Shown one piece after another: positions 20,035 to 31,110 of a stretch of 64,000 nt of DNA (position 1 is the stretch's first letter; each line of letters starts with the position of its first letter). The stretch comes from Prorocentrum cordatum (Eukaryota > Sar > Dinophyceae > Prorocentrales > Prorocentraceae). Below the pieces are notes generated by a model. The model made no database searches and was not told where the DNA came from. It saw only the letters and a program-made list of their open reading frames with translations. Location: the NCBI GenBank assembly GCA_963575745.1, contig CAUYUJ010012136.1, positions 137,501 to 201,500 of the forward strand. The letters run 5' to 3'. The position numbers and the translations under genes are program-made.

Positions 20035-20250
20035 GTTGGGACGTCCGATTCGGTTCCCGTCGGTTTGGTTCGGGGGCCGTCCGGTTTCAGTTCGGTTCCA
20101 GTTCTGGTTCGGTTCGGTTGCCCCTGGTTCGGTTTTGAATGAATTCAGTTCGGTACGGTTCGGTTTTTTATTTTCCCTGTTTTGGTCTGGTTCGGTCTGG
20201 TCCGGAACCGGGTATAGGTTCTCGGTTCGGCCTGGTCCTTTCATGCAGTT
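20035..20250 (+). repeat. GGTTCG tract, right copy
   Basis: Degenerate GGTTCGGTT array, same strand as 17668-17885. Confidence 0.85.
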
Positions 20251-20394
20251 GCATGTGTCCCGTCCCGCTCTCAAGCCCTCCATCGTTGTTTCGCTCCTGG
20301 CTGGTGGATCCGCTCGCCCATGTCCTCAGATGGCCCAGCAGCCGGCGAGCTTGCTCGCGTGGACCGATCATTGGGCGATGCGACGGTGCAGTCA

Positions 20395-20690
20395 CTGGGA
20401 GACCTCTGGAGGTCTCCCAGGGCGTACTGAGGGCCAGAAACGTCCAAAGCCTTGGTCCTTGATCCTCCATCTTGCGCGACTCGCTCACTGGACGAGGTGG
20501 CTGTCCCTGGAGGTCTTCCAGAGGTTCCCGAGGGCATGCAGAGCGCCAGACGCGTCCAAAACATGGGTCCTTGCGTGGGTCGTTCGCTGGACGAGGAGGC
20601 TGTCCTTTGAGGTCTTCGGAGGCCACCAGGGGTCCCCCTGGGTCAAGAAGAGGGCCACAATCGTCCGAAACATGGATCCTCGATCCCCCG
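20395..20690 (+). repeat. Three tandem copies of a unit of about 105 bp
   Basis: Units near 20397, 20503 and 20608 share GGCTGTCC, GGAGGTCTTC, GAGGGCCA/GAGCGCCA, CGTCC-AAAAC and ATGGRTCCT. The first begins with a perfect 12+12 hairpin at 20395-20420 (CTGGGAGACCTC, loop TG, complement). Confidence 0.7.
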
Positions 20691-20837
20691 CGCCGATCCT
20701 CGATCCGATCCACCCGCCGAACACAGACGTGCCCCAATCAGGATGGGGGGACGCAGGACACATCGGGGGGAGGAGGACGAGTAGAAGTAGGTGACAAGGA
20801 TGTGTAGGAGGAGAAGGATGTGGATAGCGACATGGAG

Positions 20838-21022
20838 AGCGAGGAGGAGGAGGAGGAGGAGGAGGAGGAGGAGGAGGAGGGCACGATGCACCCAAGGAGC
20901 TCACAAATTGTGATGGCGCAGTTTTTTGCGCCGCCTGGCTCTAGAACATGTCGGGCCAGAGGATGAGGAGAGGAGGAGCATGAGGAGTAATTAGGAGGAG
21001 GAGGAGGAGGAGGAGGAGGAGC
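20838..21022. repeat. Two (GGA)n blocks
   Basis: 20843-20880 and 20990-21020, separated by a GCGCAGTTTTTTGCGCC hairpin (about 20915-20932). Stretch 21023-21469 contains weak CTTGG/CCAAG remnants and no gene. Confidence 0.8.
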
Positions 21023-21469
21023 TGGCAGGGCCGCACTGGCCCTGTGAGACTCTTGTTAGGCCCCCTGCCCCGAGGTAGGGGGGGCCGGATGTGTGGGGAG
21101 TGGCGGCGCCTGCATACGTCGCGAGGCCCCTTCGGGCGCTTTTCCGAAGTGCCCCTGGCCCAAGATGGGCCCACAATTTTCAGGGAGGCACCAGCGGCTC
21201 CAAGGCATCCCTCACGAGGCCAGGGGGAGCCTATGGGCTCCAAGACTGCACGAGAAGCCCGGGGCACTTCTGGGCCAGCGACACTTCTGGCAACCCCCGA
21301 GGATTGCCTGGGCCTGCAGGTGTCTCGGGGGGTTTCCCCCGTCGCCTGCATGGGCCGCGAAGGTAGGTGCGCAGATAATTAACGATCAGCGCGCCTCTCG
21401 CTATGTGCAGCGCGAGCCGCGAATTCATGAGACTTGCCAGGAAGCAGGACCCACATGACGCAGCTAGCC

Positions 21470-21629
21470 TTAAGTGGGGCATGTCCCTCTACAGGAGGGA
21501 AGTTCAACAATAGTCCAAAAATAATATGGGGACGATGTTTCGACTGTTTCTGACTTCTTTGGGATTATGTTTTGACTATGTTTTCTTTCCCCTCCAGAAT
21601 CCCCCTGTGGGAGGACGTGTCCGACCTAA
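21470..21629 (+). mobile_element. MITE, copy 2 of the 4146 family
   Basis: Begins TTAAGTGGGGCATGTCCC and ends with the inverted counterpart ending GTCCGACCTAA. It shares TTTTGACTATGTTT with copy 1. The flanking octamers AGCTAGCC and GACTTGCC match at 5 of 8 positions, compatible with an old duplication. Confidence 0.65.
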
Positions 21630-21969
21630 GACTTGCCAGGAAGCAGGATCCGGCCAGTCTACAGTCAACCCGCATAGTAAGGATGGGCAACCTCCCCAAG
21701 GGCACCCTTGCATCCTTGCCCCTTCGGCCCATCCTTGGCCACTTTCTCTGGCCGTGCCCCGCTCGACAAGCTTCGAGATGGCCCTCCGAGGCCCTTGCGT
21801 CCTCATCGCGCATCCTCACTGTACTGGTTGACTGCAGGCGAGAGCGGGGCACCTGTCCGTCCAGCGCCCGGCTCCCTGGTGTTTACCAGGTGCGCTCGGC
21901 CCCTCGCGTGCGCACCCGGCACGTGGCCTCCAGCTGTTCCGCACGCGAGTCCCGCCGTGTGTGTTTGTC

Positions 21970-22132
21970 GACGAGCGCGTTCCACTGCTCGCAAATGGCC
22001 TACTCGCAAACGTCCGGAACACACACACACACACACATGTCTGCTTCGATGTAGTTTGTCGTAGATGCCCCGCGGCGGATCCAGGCCATTGGCGAGCAGT
22101 TACCTTGCGAGTCGTGGAACGCGCTCGTCTAG
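21970..22132. repeat. Inverted repeat with CA/TG microsatellites
   Basis: ACGAGCGCGTTCCAC and CTGCTCGC-AATGGCC in the left arm recur inverted at 22084-22130. (CA)n is at 22021-22036 and (TG)n at 22135-22149. A smaller inverted pair (GATGTATCGA) lies at 22293-22316 and 22373-22400. Confidence 0.6.
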
Positions 22133-22400
22133 TTTGTGTGTGTGTGTGCGTCAGGGGCATGCTGGCCAATTCGCTTTTCGGTGCCCCCGTCTAGCTCTAT
22201 CGCTGGTGCAGCAAGCTCTGCCTCGCCGCCGACGGAGCAAAGTGTGCGTGTGTGTGTGCGTCAGGAGCAAAGATGGGGAGATAGGCACAGGGGGGATGTA
22301 TCGACCTCCAATCACCCACTGATCGCCGATAGGGGCCCGATAGTCCCAACCTGCCCAGGCAGGTGCGAATTCACGATCGGAGGCCTATCGATACATCGCC

Positions 22401-24335
22401 AATTCCAAGGCGATGTTCCCCCCCATATGCCAGTCCCCCCAATCGTTGTCCCTCAGCGCGTGTGTGCTACAGTTTCATGGTAACTGTTTGCCTTCGGCAC
22501 GAGGGTGGCGAGTCGCAGCCCACCGCAGACAGCTGATGGTGCGAGACTTCTCACCATGGGGGCACGTGCTGGTTCCAGCAATGTGTCCCTCTGGAGATTA
22601 AGGAAGCTGAGGGTTGCATGCCTGTGCGTTTAGGTGGCTATTGGGTTTCTTGGTTGCGAAATAGGTGGCCTTTTAGGTGGCTTTTGGGTCCTGTTCGAAA
22701 TCGGGCCACGGCGACTGCTCGTTGTTCTTCGTTGCCCAGGTTTCGAAGCGACGTGTGCAGCAAGCAAAAGGGTTAGTGTGTCTACCCTTGGCATCTTCTT
22801 CTCGTCTGCCGGTTGAGAGAGTGGCGCCGAGGTGCAGTGCGTGTGCGGCTGCGTTTGGGAGTGGGACGACACAGCTCATGGCGTGCCGCTGATCTTGGCT
22901 TGCAGCATGGTCCCGCACAGCGGTGGGAAGGCTGACTTCAAGGCCATGGGGCTGGATAGTGACAAGGAGCAGGTGGACGAGGCGGAGGAGGAGAAGGAGC
23001 AGGGGCGATGTGGCAATTCCGTAGGGCCCAATTGTCTGCCTTTCGTCAGCGCGTGACCCCAACGCCAGAGGTTACATCTGGGTGGCAACATCAATGCGTC
23101 CAGGTTAGACCATGCATGATGACGAGAGAAAAGAGGATGGAAGAGGGAGGAGGAGGAAACGCAGATGGCCCTCTTCAGGTTGGACACACACACACAGGCT
23201 GGACTCTGGCCCCCAATGTGCGGAAACACCAAGAGTGTGAGTATGGCGCTGCCCATATTCTTCGCGAAAGCGCCCTGAGGAGGGAGGCCGTCTTACCGAT
23301 TTCATCTCCCTCGCCCCTTCCCTATCTTTCCCCTCTCTCCCCATCCCCTCCCTCCAAGCTGATGTTCTTTGCCGAGCAGGAGCTCGACTATACGGTCACT
23401 GGGCTCTTGTGAACCGTCGTGGGGCCGGCTTGAGATTCTCCTGGAAATGTCTTGGGAAGTTTTGGGGCATTATGTAGCTTTTTCGGGGCCCTCGCGATTA
23501 TCTGAGACCAGGGGGGCAGGGAAGCCGAACCCTGGGAAGCAAACAGGGAAGCAGGGAGGTGTGTTCTGAAGATTTGGGTTCTGAGTGCGAGCTGCTCCAG
23601 CGCCCGCCTCGTTCTTCTCGCAACCCACTCTGAAGGAGCACTGACCTCGGACAGTCCGAGGAAAAGGTCCACACCAGCAGAGCAAGGGAGCGGACGTCGA
23701 TAGGTTCACATGGTCCAGGTTTTCGAGTTTTCGCGTGCACGTTGGCTCGACTTTGAAATTGAGCTCCGAGATGGGCCTCGAACATGGTGTGTCGTTCCAG
23801 CCGAGCTCACGGCCAAAATGAGTTCAAGTGGGGCCCACGTAGCGACATCTCCACCGGTACAGTGAAGTGTGCTTGTGCGTATACTCGGAATCTGCGGAGA
23901 TTCCCTTGGGGGGCCACGCGCGCACCGGATCTGACATTTCTTTGCTTCGACGCCGCCCGCGAGGCCGCGATCGCCTAGAGGTGTGTTCGTGTAGCCTGGG
24001 TTGCAGTCCGCCTCTGCGCCTCCTCCTTGTCGCCTGGACTGCGCACTGCTCCCCGTGTCCCGTCTCCCCCCTCTCCCCTCCCCCTCTCCCCCGCTGCTCC
24101 CCTGGCGGCTGCCCCTCGCGAGAGATGCTGTCCATCCCTACGAGTGGACTCAGCATCCCCACGCCGCATGATCTGCGTCTCGTCGCGGGGCGGTCGTTGG
24201 CGGTCGGAAGACGAAAGAGGCGGTAAGGCCAACACCTTCGAAAACCCAGGAAGCATGTGTGAATCTGGGCCTCTCGGCGGCATCTCGGAGCTGTATTCGA
24301 CAGTTCGGAGGCTATCTTGAAGCCGTTCGGAAGCG
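22401..24335. other. No recognisable gene
   Basis: Mixed-composition sequence with overlapping frames of up to 304 codons. The minus-strand 304-codon frame merely runs antisense through the MITE at 24336. A 126-codon minus frame at 22876-23256 has no motif I can name. Confidence 0.5.
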
Positions 24336-24514
24336 TACAGTGGAGGCCCATGCCAAGAAACACCCTGCTGGCCTCCAGGGTGCCCTTGGTTTCTTGGGTT
24401 CGATGGTTTTGCGATGGAAGGCGCGACGTTCCCACACCAAACATCGATGGACGGCCTGGGGTCTCGGGGCTGGGTTTCTTGTGGGAGGTTTCTTGTGGTC
24501 GAGCCCCTACCGTA
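24336..24514 (+). mobile_element. Tc1/mariner-like MITE, copy 2
   Basis: Starts TA-CAGTGGAGGCCC and ends GAGCCCCTACCG-TA. Same internal landmarks as copy 1 (CCAAGAAACAC, GGTTTCTTGGG, CATCGATGGACG, GGTTTCTTGTGG). Confidence 0.65.
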
Positions 24515-24596
24515 GAGGAGGTAGAGCTACCAATACCGCTTCGGTGGTGGCATTCGTGAAGGAATGTGCCCAGGAGGCTTCGGATCCGAGAGAATT

Positions 24597-24745
24597 CCCG
24601 ATCGAAGACGCCTACGACGAATCTCCGCCGCCCCCTTCCATCTGGAATCGCCCATGTGGCCGAGCGTTGTGGCAAGGCTCTGCCAAGCTGTCGGACCATG
24701 TGTTCCCCCAGCCGTTGTGGAAACCCTTCGGGGAACACCTGGGGG
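24597..24745 (+). repeat. Composite unit, leader A
   Basis: ATCGAAGACGCCTACG through CTTCGGGGAACAC. It recurs at 25803-25945 with substitutions, each time directly upstream of a CTTGG array. Confidence 0.8.
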
Positions 24746-24774
24746 AGGATGGTGGGGAAGATCAGGAGGTGGGC

Positions 24775-25640
24775 CGTGTTGGGGCCCTCCTGGGGGCCTC
24801 ATCGGCAGTCTTGGTGGTCTCCTTGCCCGTCTGCTGCCGTCGGACGCCGTCTTGTGGGGGCCTCTCTGGGCCGACTTGGGGCCCTTTTGGGGTGCTCCAG
24901 GGCCTTCTTGGAGGCCGTCTTGGGCGTCTTCGAGGCCTCTCTGGGCCGTCTTGGGGGCCTCTTGGGCCGTTCTGGGACCATCTTGGAGGCCTCTTGGGCG
25001 ACCTTGGAGCGATATTTGGGGGCTGTTGGGTCGCCTCGGGCCGTCGGAAGGCCGAAACAAAAGCAAATGCCAACATCCTGCAAAACTCTTAGGAAAAGCA
25101 ATGATTCTGGCCTCTTCGGCCCTTCCCGGAGGCTCTTGGAGGCCTCTGGGGCCGCATTGGGGACCTCTTGGGGGCCTCTTGGGCCGGCTTGGGCCATCTT
25201 GGAGCTGTCTTGGGGGCTTCTTTGGCGGACTTGGAAGTTTCTTGGGTCATCTTGGACCATCTTGGGCGAACTTGGAGGCCTCTTGGGCCCGTCTTGGAGG
25301 CGTCTTGGGCCGTCATGAGGTCATCTTGGAGGCCTTTGGGGCCATCTTGGGGCGATCTCGGAGGCCTCTTGGGTCGTCTTGGGCTGTCGGAATGCCGACA
25401 AGAAGCAAATGCCAAAATCTTTCGAAAACCTACGGAACACCATGAGGTTGGCCTCTTCGGGCCTTCGGGTCCTCCTGGAGGACCTCTTCGGACCTCTTGG
25501 GCCGTCGTGGATGCATTTTGGATGCCTCTGGGGCAGTTTTGGGCCTCCTTAGAGGTTGCTTGGGTGGACTTCGAGGCATTTGGGACTCGCCTGGACCGTC
25601 CTGAGGCCATGTTGGACCATCTTGGGCGAACTTGGAGGTC
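24775..25640 (+). repeat. CTTGG phased array 1
   Basis: CTTGG words follow one another at 10 or 11 bases. From 25167 to 25325 the measured intervals are 11,10,10,11,21,11,10,10,10,11,11,11,21, which averages 10.5 when the two 21s count as double steps. A/T-rich spacers beginning GTCGGAAGGCCGAAAC interrupt at 25043 and 25386. Long frames in it are composition artefacts. Confidence 0.9.
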
Positions 25641-25683
25641 ATCCCAGGAAAAACCTTTGGAACCACCTCGCGAGCAGTCTTCT

Positions 25684-25802
25684 GGGTGGCCGGCGGGACG
25701 CGCCGAAGCCCCAGGGGAGAGTTCTGTTCAACAAGAAAGCAAAACCAAACCAGTAGGATCTAGCACGCCAGGCACCCCTGTGACAAGCACGGGGGGCTGC
25801 GG
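25684..25802 (+). repeat. Composite unit, trailer B
   Basis: GGCGGGACGCGCCGAAGC, AACCAAACC and AGCACGCCAGGCACCCCTGT recur at 27285-27400. It closes array 1 and abuts the second leader. Confidence 0.8.
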
Positions 25803-25945
25803 ATCGAAGACGCCTACGGCGAATCACCGCCGCCCCCTGCCTTTTTGGAAGTGCCTATGTGGCCGAACGTTGAGGCCAGACCTGCCAAGCTATCGGATCA
25901 TGCGTTCCCCGAATCGGTGTGGAAAGACTTCGGGGAACACGTGGG
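25803..25945 (+). repeat. Composite unit, leader A, second copy
   Basis: Matches 24597-24745, then leads into array 2. Confidence 0.8.
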
Positions 25946-27250
25946 CATCTTGAAGGTCATCTTGGCCGTCGGGAGGCTATTTTGACCCTTTCGGGCCTTC
26001 TTGGAGGACGTCTTGGAGGGCTCTTGGGCCGTCTTGGAGGCCATCTTGAGTGTCTTGCAGGCCTCTTGGGCCGTCTTGGGGGCCTCTTGGGGCCGTCTTG
26101 GGCCTATTGGGCGATCTTCGGGGGCACTTGGGCCGTCTCGGGCCGTCGGAAGGCCGAAACAAAAGCAAATGCCACAATCCTTTAAAACACCGCATCGGAC
26201 ATCTATGATATTGGCATTTTCGGGCCTTCCTAGAGGCCTCTTGGAGGCCTCTCGGGCCGTCTTGGGCCATCTTAAGGCCATCTTCGGCCGTCTTGGTGGG
26301 CTCTTGGTCCGTCCGACGCCGTCGGAAGCCGTTTGGGGGTTCTCTCTGAACCGATTTGGGGCCCTCTTGGAATGCTCCAGGGCCGCCTTGGATGCCGTCT
26401 TGCGTGTCTTAAAGGCATCCTGGGCCGTCTCTTGGGGGCCTCTTGGGGCCGTCTTGGGGGCCTATTGGGCCGTTCTGGGCCCATCTTGGAAGCCTCCTGG
26501 GCGATCTTTGGGCGAGCTTTGGGTGCTCTTGGGCCGTCTCGAGCCGTCGGAAGGCCGAAAAGAAGCACATTTCAAAATCCTTCAAAAACCTTAGGAACAT
26601 CAATGTTGTTGGCCTTTTCTGGCCTTCCTGGAGGCCCTCTTGGAGGCCTCTTGGGCCGTCTTGGGCCAGCTTCGAGTCAACTTCGGCCATCTTGGTGGGT
26701 TCGTGGCCCGTCTGACGCCGTCGGGAGCCGTCTTGGGGGCCTCTCTGAACCGACTTGGGGTCCTCTTGGGGCGCTTCGGGGCCGTCTTGGAGGACATCTT
26801 GGGCGTCTTGGAGGTCTCTTGGGCCGTCTTGGGGCCCTCTTGGGGCCGTCTTGGAGGCCTCTTGGGCCGTCATGAGGCCCTCTTGGAGGCCTCGTGGGCC
26901 ATTTGGGAGCGATTCTGGCGGCCTCTTGGGCCGTCTTGAGCCGTCGGAATGCCGAGAAGAGGCAAATGCCCACATCCTTCAAAAACCTAAGGAAAAGCAA
27001 TGATTTTGGCCTCCTCGGGCCATCCTGAAGGACCTCTTCGAGACCTCTTGGGCCGTCTTGGGCCGTCTTGGAGGCTTCTTGGGTGAACTTAGAGGTATCT
27101 TGGACCCTCTTGGGCCGTCTTGGAGGCCATCTTGGATCATCTTGGGCGGACTTGGAGGCCATCTTGGACCATCTTGGGCGAGCTTGCGGGCCATCTTGGC
27201 CGTCTTGGAGGCCATCTTGAGCCGTCTTGGAGAATGTTTTGTGGACGCTG
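25946..27250 (+). repeat. CTTGG phased array 2
   Basis: Same 10-11 base phasing as array 1. Spacers begin at 26145, 26545 and 26943, roughly 400 bases apart, each with AAAATCCTTCAAAAACC-type sequence. The region is stop-poor on both strands without coding meaning. Confidence 0.9.
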
Positions 27251-27284
27251 AGGTCGGTTGCGGGCCTGGCCCTCCGGAGACCCC

Positions 27285-27400
27285 GGCGGGACGGGCTGAA
27301 GCGCCAGGGGGAGTTCTTTTGGAGAAAGAACCAAAACCCAAACCGTAAGAAGTCCAGCACGCCAGGCACCCCTGTGATGCATCAACAGGGGGCGGCGGAT
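27285..27400 (+). repeat. Composite unit, trailer B, second copy
   Basis: Second copy of 25684-25802, completing leader-array-trailer twice in tandem between 24.6 and 27.4 kb. Confidence 0.8.
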
Positions 27401-27639
27401 CTAGGGGCGGGCCTTGGGCCTTCGGCCCATCGCGCTACCGTGCATGGCTTGGAGATCTCCTTGGCTCCGAAAAAGTCGAACGACAAGCCGCGCCAAGCCG
27501 CGCCAGGCCCCGGGAGATTTCACAACTTGGATTCCGGGCCCATTAAAGATTCCTCCGGAGTGAGGACTGAGGCTGAGGGGATTGGGCAAAGGACTTGGGG
27601 ACACGCCCACTCTGTGCCCAGCGGCACGGTGGCGGTCTG

Positions 27640-27745
27640 ATGAGGGCGGCGGTGGCATCCATGGCCAAGCCTCGGTTGGTGTTGCCACTGGCTTCCAGGC
27701 CCTGGATTCCTCATCAAAGGGTTTATTGTCCAACGCTCTCACCGT
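27640..27745 (+). repeat. Dispersed repeat shared with 43.4 kb, copy 1
   Basis: TGAGGGYGGYGGTG, GCCAAnCC, CACTGGCTTCCAG and TATTGTCCAACGC match 43441-43550. The rest of 27401-28230 has no recognisable gene. Confidence 0.65.
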
Positions 27746-28287
27746 ATGTACCCACTCCTCGTCGCCTCGGCTGGATTCGCCTGGCAATGCTGGTCGGGAC
27801 GCACCCCTGAGGAGGGCTGCGGAGCAACCGTGTCGGTGTTTCAAGTTCCCCCAAGACCGCCAGTTCCACGGCTCCCCCGCGGTCCCCGTGGACGTGAGGG
27901 TGGCGTGCGTTTCTTCCACGGCGCTCTGCCAGGGAGGGAAGGTTCGGGAGGGAAAGAAACACACAGACACAATCAATCGTCGAATCCCAGGAAAAGATGC
28001 GAAAATATAGGAAGTGGGGGGGAGACGAAAATCAAACAAAAAAAAATCGTGAATCCTGGGATTTGTGTGTATCTATTTGCGTGTTCCTGGGCCCCTTCAA
28101 AGGTGGCGTAAGGGAAGGAGAGACAGAGAGAGATGACCGACACGGTGTACGGCCGAGAGCCCCCCCCTCCCGCAGCTTCTGGGGTTGCCACCCCTGGCCT
28201 CTGGGCAACCCTCCGCCCCCCTTTTGCCCCCCGCTCGCCCTCGCCACTCCCTCCCTGTGTCCTCGCACCATCCCTTCCCTTCCCCTC

Positions 28288-28465
28288 TCCCGCCTCCTCC
28301 TCCGATCCTCCTCCTCCTCCTCCTCCGATCCTCCTCCTCTTCCTCCTCCTCCTCCTCTTCCTCCTCCTCCTCCTCGTCCTCCTCATCCTCCTCCTCATCC
28401 GATCCTCCTCCTCGCCCTCCTCCGATCCTCCTCCTTCTCCTCCTCCCCCTTCCATTTCTCCCCCC
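28288..28465 (+). repeat. (CTC)n/CTCCGATC tract
   Basis: CTC triplets interrupted by CCGATC. Mirror-symmetric pyrimidine DNA. Confidence 0.95.
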
Positions 28466-29140
28466 CCTCCTGGCCTCGACTCCCACTCCGCTCGTCGTTT
28501 TTCTTTCGGGTAGACGCAGCGGGCTGCCAAAGGCGCAGCGAAAGGAGCAACAGTTCAGTCGCAACGAGTGTCAGTCCAGGCATTGAGGCCCTGGGGAAGC
28601 ATCGCACAGAGGGAGAGCTTTCAGAATCCTCCCTCCCCAGACTTCCTTCCGCCTGGGTTCACAAGGCGAGACAGGAGTATGATCGGAGCTCAGTGTGTAA
28701 CCACACCACTCGACTCCCGATTCTCCACCGCTGGTGCCTAGTCTATGTTCTTCCCCTGGGGCGGAGGAAGCTGCCACCTCCATTCCCTGAAACTGTCCGT
28801 CGACAGTTTCCCTGAGAGGCATAAGCGATAGGACATCTTTCTCCGATGCCAAACTTCTTGCTGGCCTCCGTAGCCCCGCAAGCCCTGCAACTTCAGAGCC
28901 AAGCCCCCCCCCCCCCCGAGTGGAGCCGACGACATCTAACGGCGGCCCTGCGGCGGCGCCCGACAGGCGCTGATCGACGCGCTCCTGGAGCGCGGCGCCG
29001 TGTTGCAGGACGAGGACCCAGACGACGGGAGCCGCATCGGGAGCTTCTTGGTCCTCGGGCTGCCCCCCTCGCAGTCAAGGCGAGGGTTTCAAGGACCTTG
29101 TCGGGCTCAGGATGGGCTCTGGTTTTCGTACGGCGCCCAA
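28466..29140. other. No recognisable gene
   Basis: A C-run lies at 28906-28917. GC-rich frames around 28920-29110 have no recognisable motif. Confidence 0.45.
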
Positions 29141-29146
29141 AAGTAT

Positions 29147-29247
29147 ACACCACCACCACCACCACCACCTTCCGCACCCCCTCCCTCCCCCAGGAGAGAG
29201 GAGGGTGGAGGAGGGAGGGGGAATGGAGGTGGTGGTGGTGGTGGTGA
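29147..29247. repeat. (CAC)n...(GTG)n hairpin
   Basis: A run of CAC triplets at 29149-29170 faces a run of GTG triplets at 29225-29247 across a CCTCCC / GGAGGG centre, giving an extended snap-back structure. Confidence 0.8.
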
Positions 29248-29452
29248 ATGTTCTTGGGGCTCGGGCCATTCCTTGGGCTTTGGTCGGGGGCCCCTGTTCG
29301 AAGCCAGGGCTCGCCCTGGCCAGCCACGGCCCCTGCGTTCCCAATCTTCGGCGCTCCGTCCTTGGTAGCAGCGGAGGGCTGCACGGGCGCTGCTCCTCCC
29401 CACCCTCTGGTGAGCGCAGAATGGACCCCTCGCCCAGGGACGGCCTGGGGAT

Positions 29453-29729
29453 CTCCCAAGCCCCTGCAGATGGGGTGTTTGTAAACGGGGTGGTAGCCAA
29501 GGGTGCGTTTTCAATTGTGCCTACGAAGAATGCATTTGCCGCGCACAAGTGCACCAGTGCGAGAGGTAATCCCCCCCGCCCAGAGTTATGATGATGTATC
29601 GACGGTTTTGTCGTCCCGATTTGTCTCGCACTAGTGCGAGGTAAATGCCCTGTCGCCCTGTACTCGCTCGTAGAAGCCCCTTAGCTACCACCCCGTTTAC
29701 TAACACCCCTGTTGGCAGGGGCTGGGAGT
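29453..29729. mobile_element. MITE-like element with about 50-bp terminal inverted repeats
   Basis: The arms 29453-29503 and 29676-29729 share AGCCCCTGC, GGGGTGTT, GTAAACGGGGTGGTAGC and AAGGG in inverted orientation. Near the centre is the perfect 16-base palindrome CTCGCACTAGTGCGAG (about 29626). No clear target duplication is present. Confidence 0.7.
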
Positions 29730-30019
29730 TCGAGGGCTGATCGAACCCCACCCTGCCAACTCGATCAGCGATTCGTCCTTTCTCGGTTCCCGAGGTGATG
29801 TTGCGCAGCCATGCTTGCGGCTTGCGCCCGGGGGCGTCTGGTCCGTGGTTGTGTTTTGCCGTTGTTTTCTCTGGTGCAGAACATGTCGGATCTGAGGGGG
29901 GTGTTGCTAAAGCTGGCCATGCCCATCCCCGAGGAGAGATATGCTCCAGTCGCGAAGCTCTTTGCTCGGGTAGAGCCCGTTGCTGTGTGTTGGCGAGCTC
30001 CCGGCGGACACCTCCCCCC

Positions 30020-30250
30020 ACGTCTGTTGTTGCTGCTCCTCCGCTTCCCGCCGCTGCCGTGCCTCCTGCTGCTCCTCCTGCTGCTCATCCTGCTGCTCTG
30101 CCTCCTTTTTCCTGCTCCTCCTGCTGATGTTCGTGTTTCTGCCGTCGCTCTCCCCCGCCCCTCTTCCTATCGCTTCTCGTGTCTTTCCTCTTCCCCCTCC
30201 CTCTTCATCCGCTGCCTCCTGCTCCTGCTCCGGATGCTGAGCCTTGCTGG
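30020..30250 (+). repeat. CTG/CTC-rich pyrimidine tract
   Basis: CTGCTCCTCCTGCTG units giving Leu/Ser/Cys-rich frames. Flank 29730-30019 shows no gene. Confidence 0.7.
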
Positions 30251-30428
30251 ATCAGGCCCCTGCCGTCAGTATCTTTTGAACCAATCCCCATCCCCATCCC
30301 ATTCGAGACCCCCACCAAATTACCACCCCAGTTGGCGATACACCACCCATATCCCCATCTAGGGGGGTAACTCGGTCAGTGGGACCCAGGCCACGCCGCT
30401 GGGGATGGGGATCGGTTGAACGATACTC

Positions 30429-31110
30429 ATGCCGCTGAGCCGCGCGCCGCCTCGGCGTCGCGCGCTCGCCGTGTGTCCGACGCCGGGGATGACCACGCAG
30501 TCGCCGCGCCGCCGTGGAGGCGGCCCGTGGCGAGCCCCTCGCCTGGTGCGCGCGGCCCTTTGGGCTGGCCGCCGCGCGTTCCCTTGCGGGCGTGCGGCTG
30601 TTGCGAGCGGCCGAAGGGTTTCTACGCTCGGCAGTGGCCGTGCTCGCTGCTCCCGATGCGCCGCCTCCGCCTGCGCCCGGCGCGTTCAAGGCTACGGCCC
30701 GCCTTCGGCGGCGCCGACGGCGGCGTGGGCGCGGCGGCGCTGGCAGCACTCGTGGTGGGCCCGTGCAGGGCACTGGCGACGCGATGGCCGTCGAGGTAGT
30801 GGACGTGGCAGCGGCGGCGGACGTGGCGATGGCGATGGCTGCGCCTGCCTCGTCGGCGACGGGGTCGCAGATGGCGCGGGCGCGGTCGCCCCGCCTTCGC
30901 CTCTGGAGGGCGACGCTTGGGCGGACGAGCTCCCCGCGCTGCCTGGTGCGCGGGTTGCGGTGGCTGCGGCTGACGCGGGCGGGCTGGTGTTCTGGGCGCG
31001 GCTGAATGCGGAGTTCGCTGCAGCGGCGGCGCACGACGCGCACCGCATCGCCGACATCATCAAGGAGGCCGCCGGCGCGGCGTGCGGCGGTAGTAGCGGT
31101 GGACGATATA
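30429..31110 (+). pseudogene. GC-rich coding fragment, frame-shifted (unknown)
   Basis: Two plus-strand frames each look protein-like over part of this stretch. One (30514 onward) begins MEAARGEPLAW and has an Ala/Leu-rich helix-like segment near RLLRAAEGFLRSAVAVLAA. The other carries LEGDAWADELPALPG and then FAAAAAHDAHRIADIIKEAA near 30900-31080. The switch of frame midway suggests a decayed gene. The acidic Trp-containing motif and Ala-rich helices remind me of retroelement ORF1 proteins in dinoflagellates, but this is recollection only. No function is assigned. Confidence 0.3.

Noticed and set aside
23824-24738. 304-codon minus-strand ORF
   Set aside because: It runs antisense through the Tc1/mariner-like MITE and leader A. 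Similar short peptides recur wherever that MITE occurs.
24259-27385. Many 100-293 codon ORFs rich in Trp, Gly, Leu, Ser or Pro, Arg, Gln
   Set aside because: They follow the 10-11 base CTTGG unit in all frames on both strands, so they reflect repeat composition and not coding.
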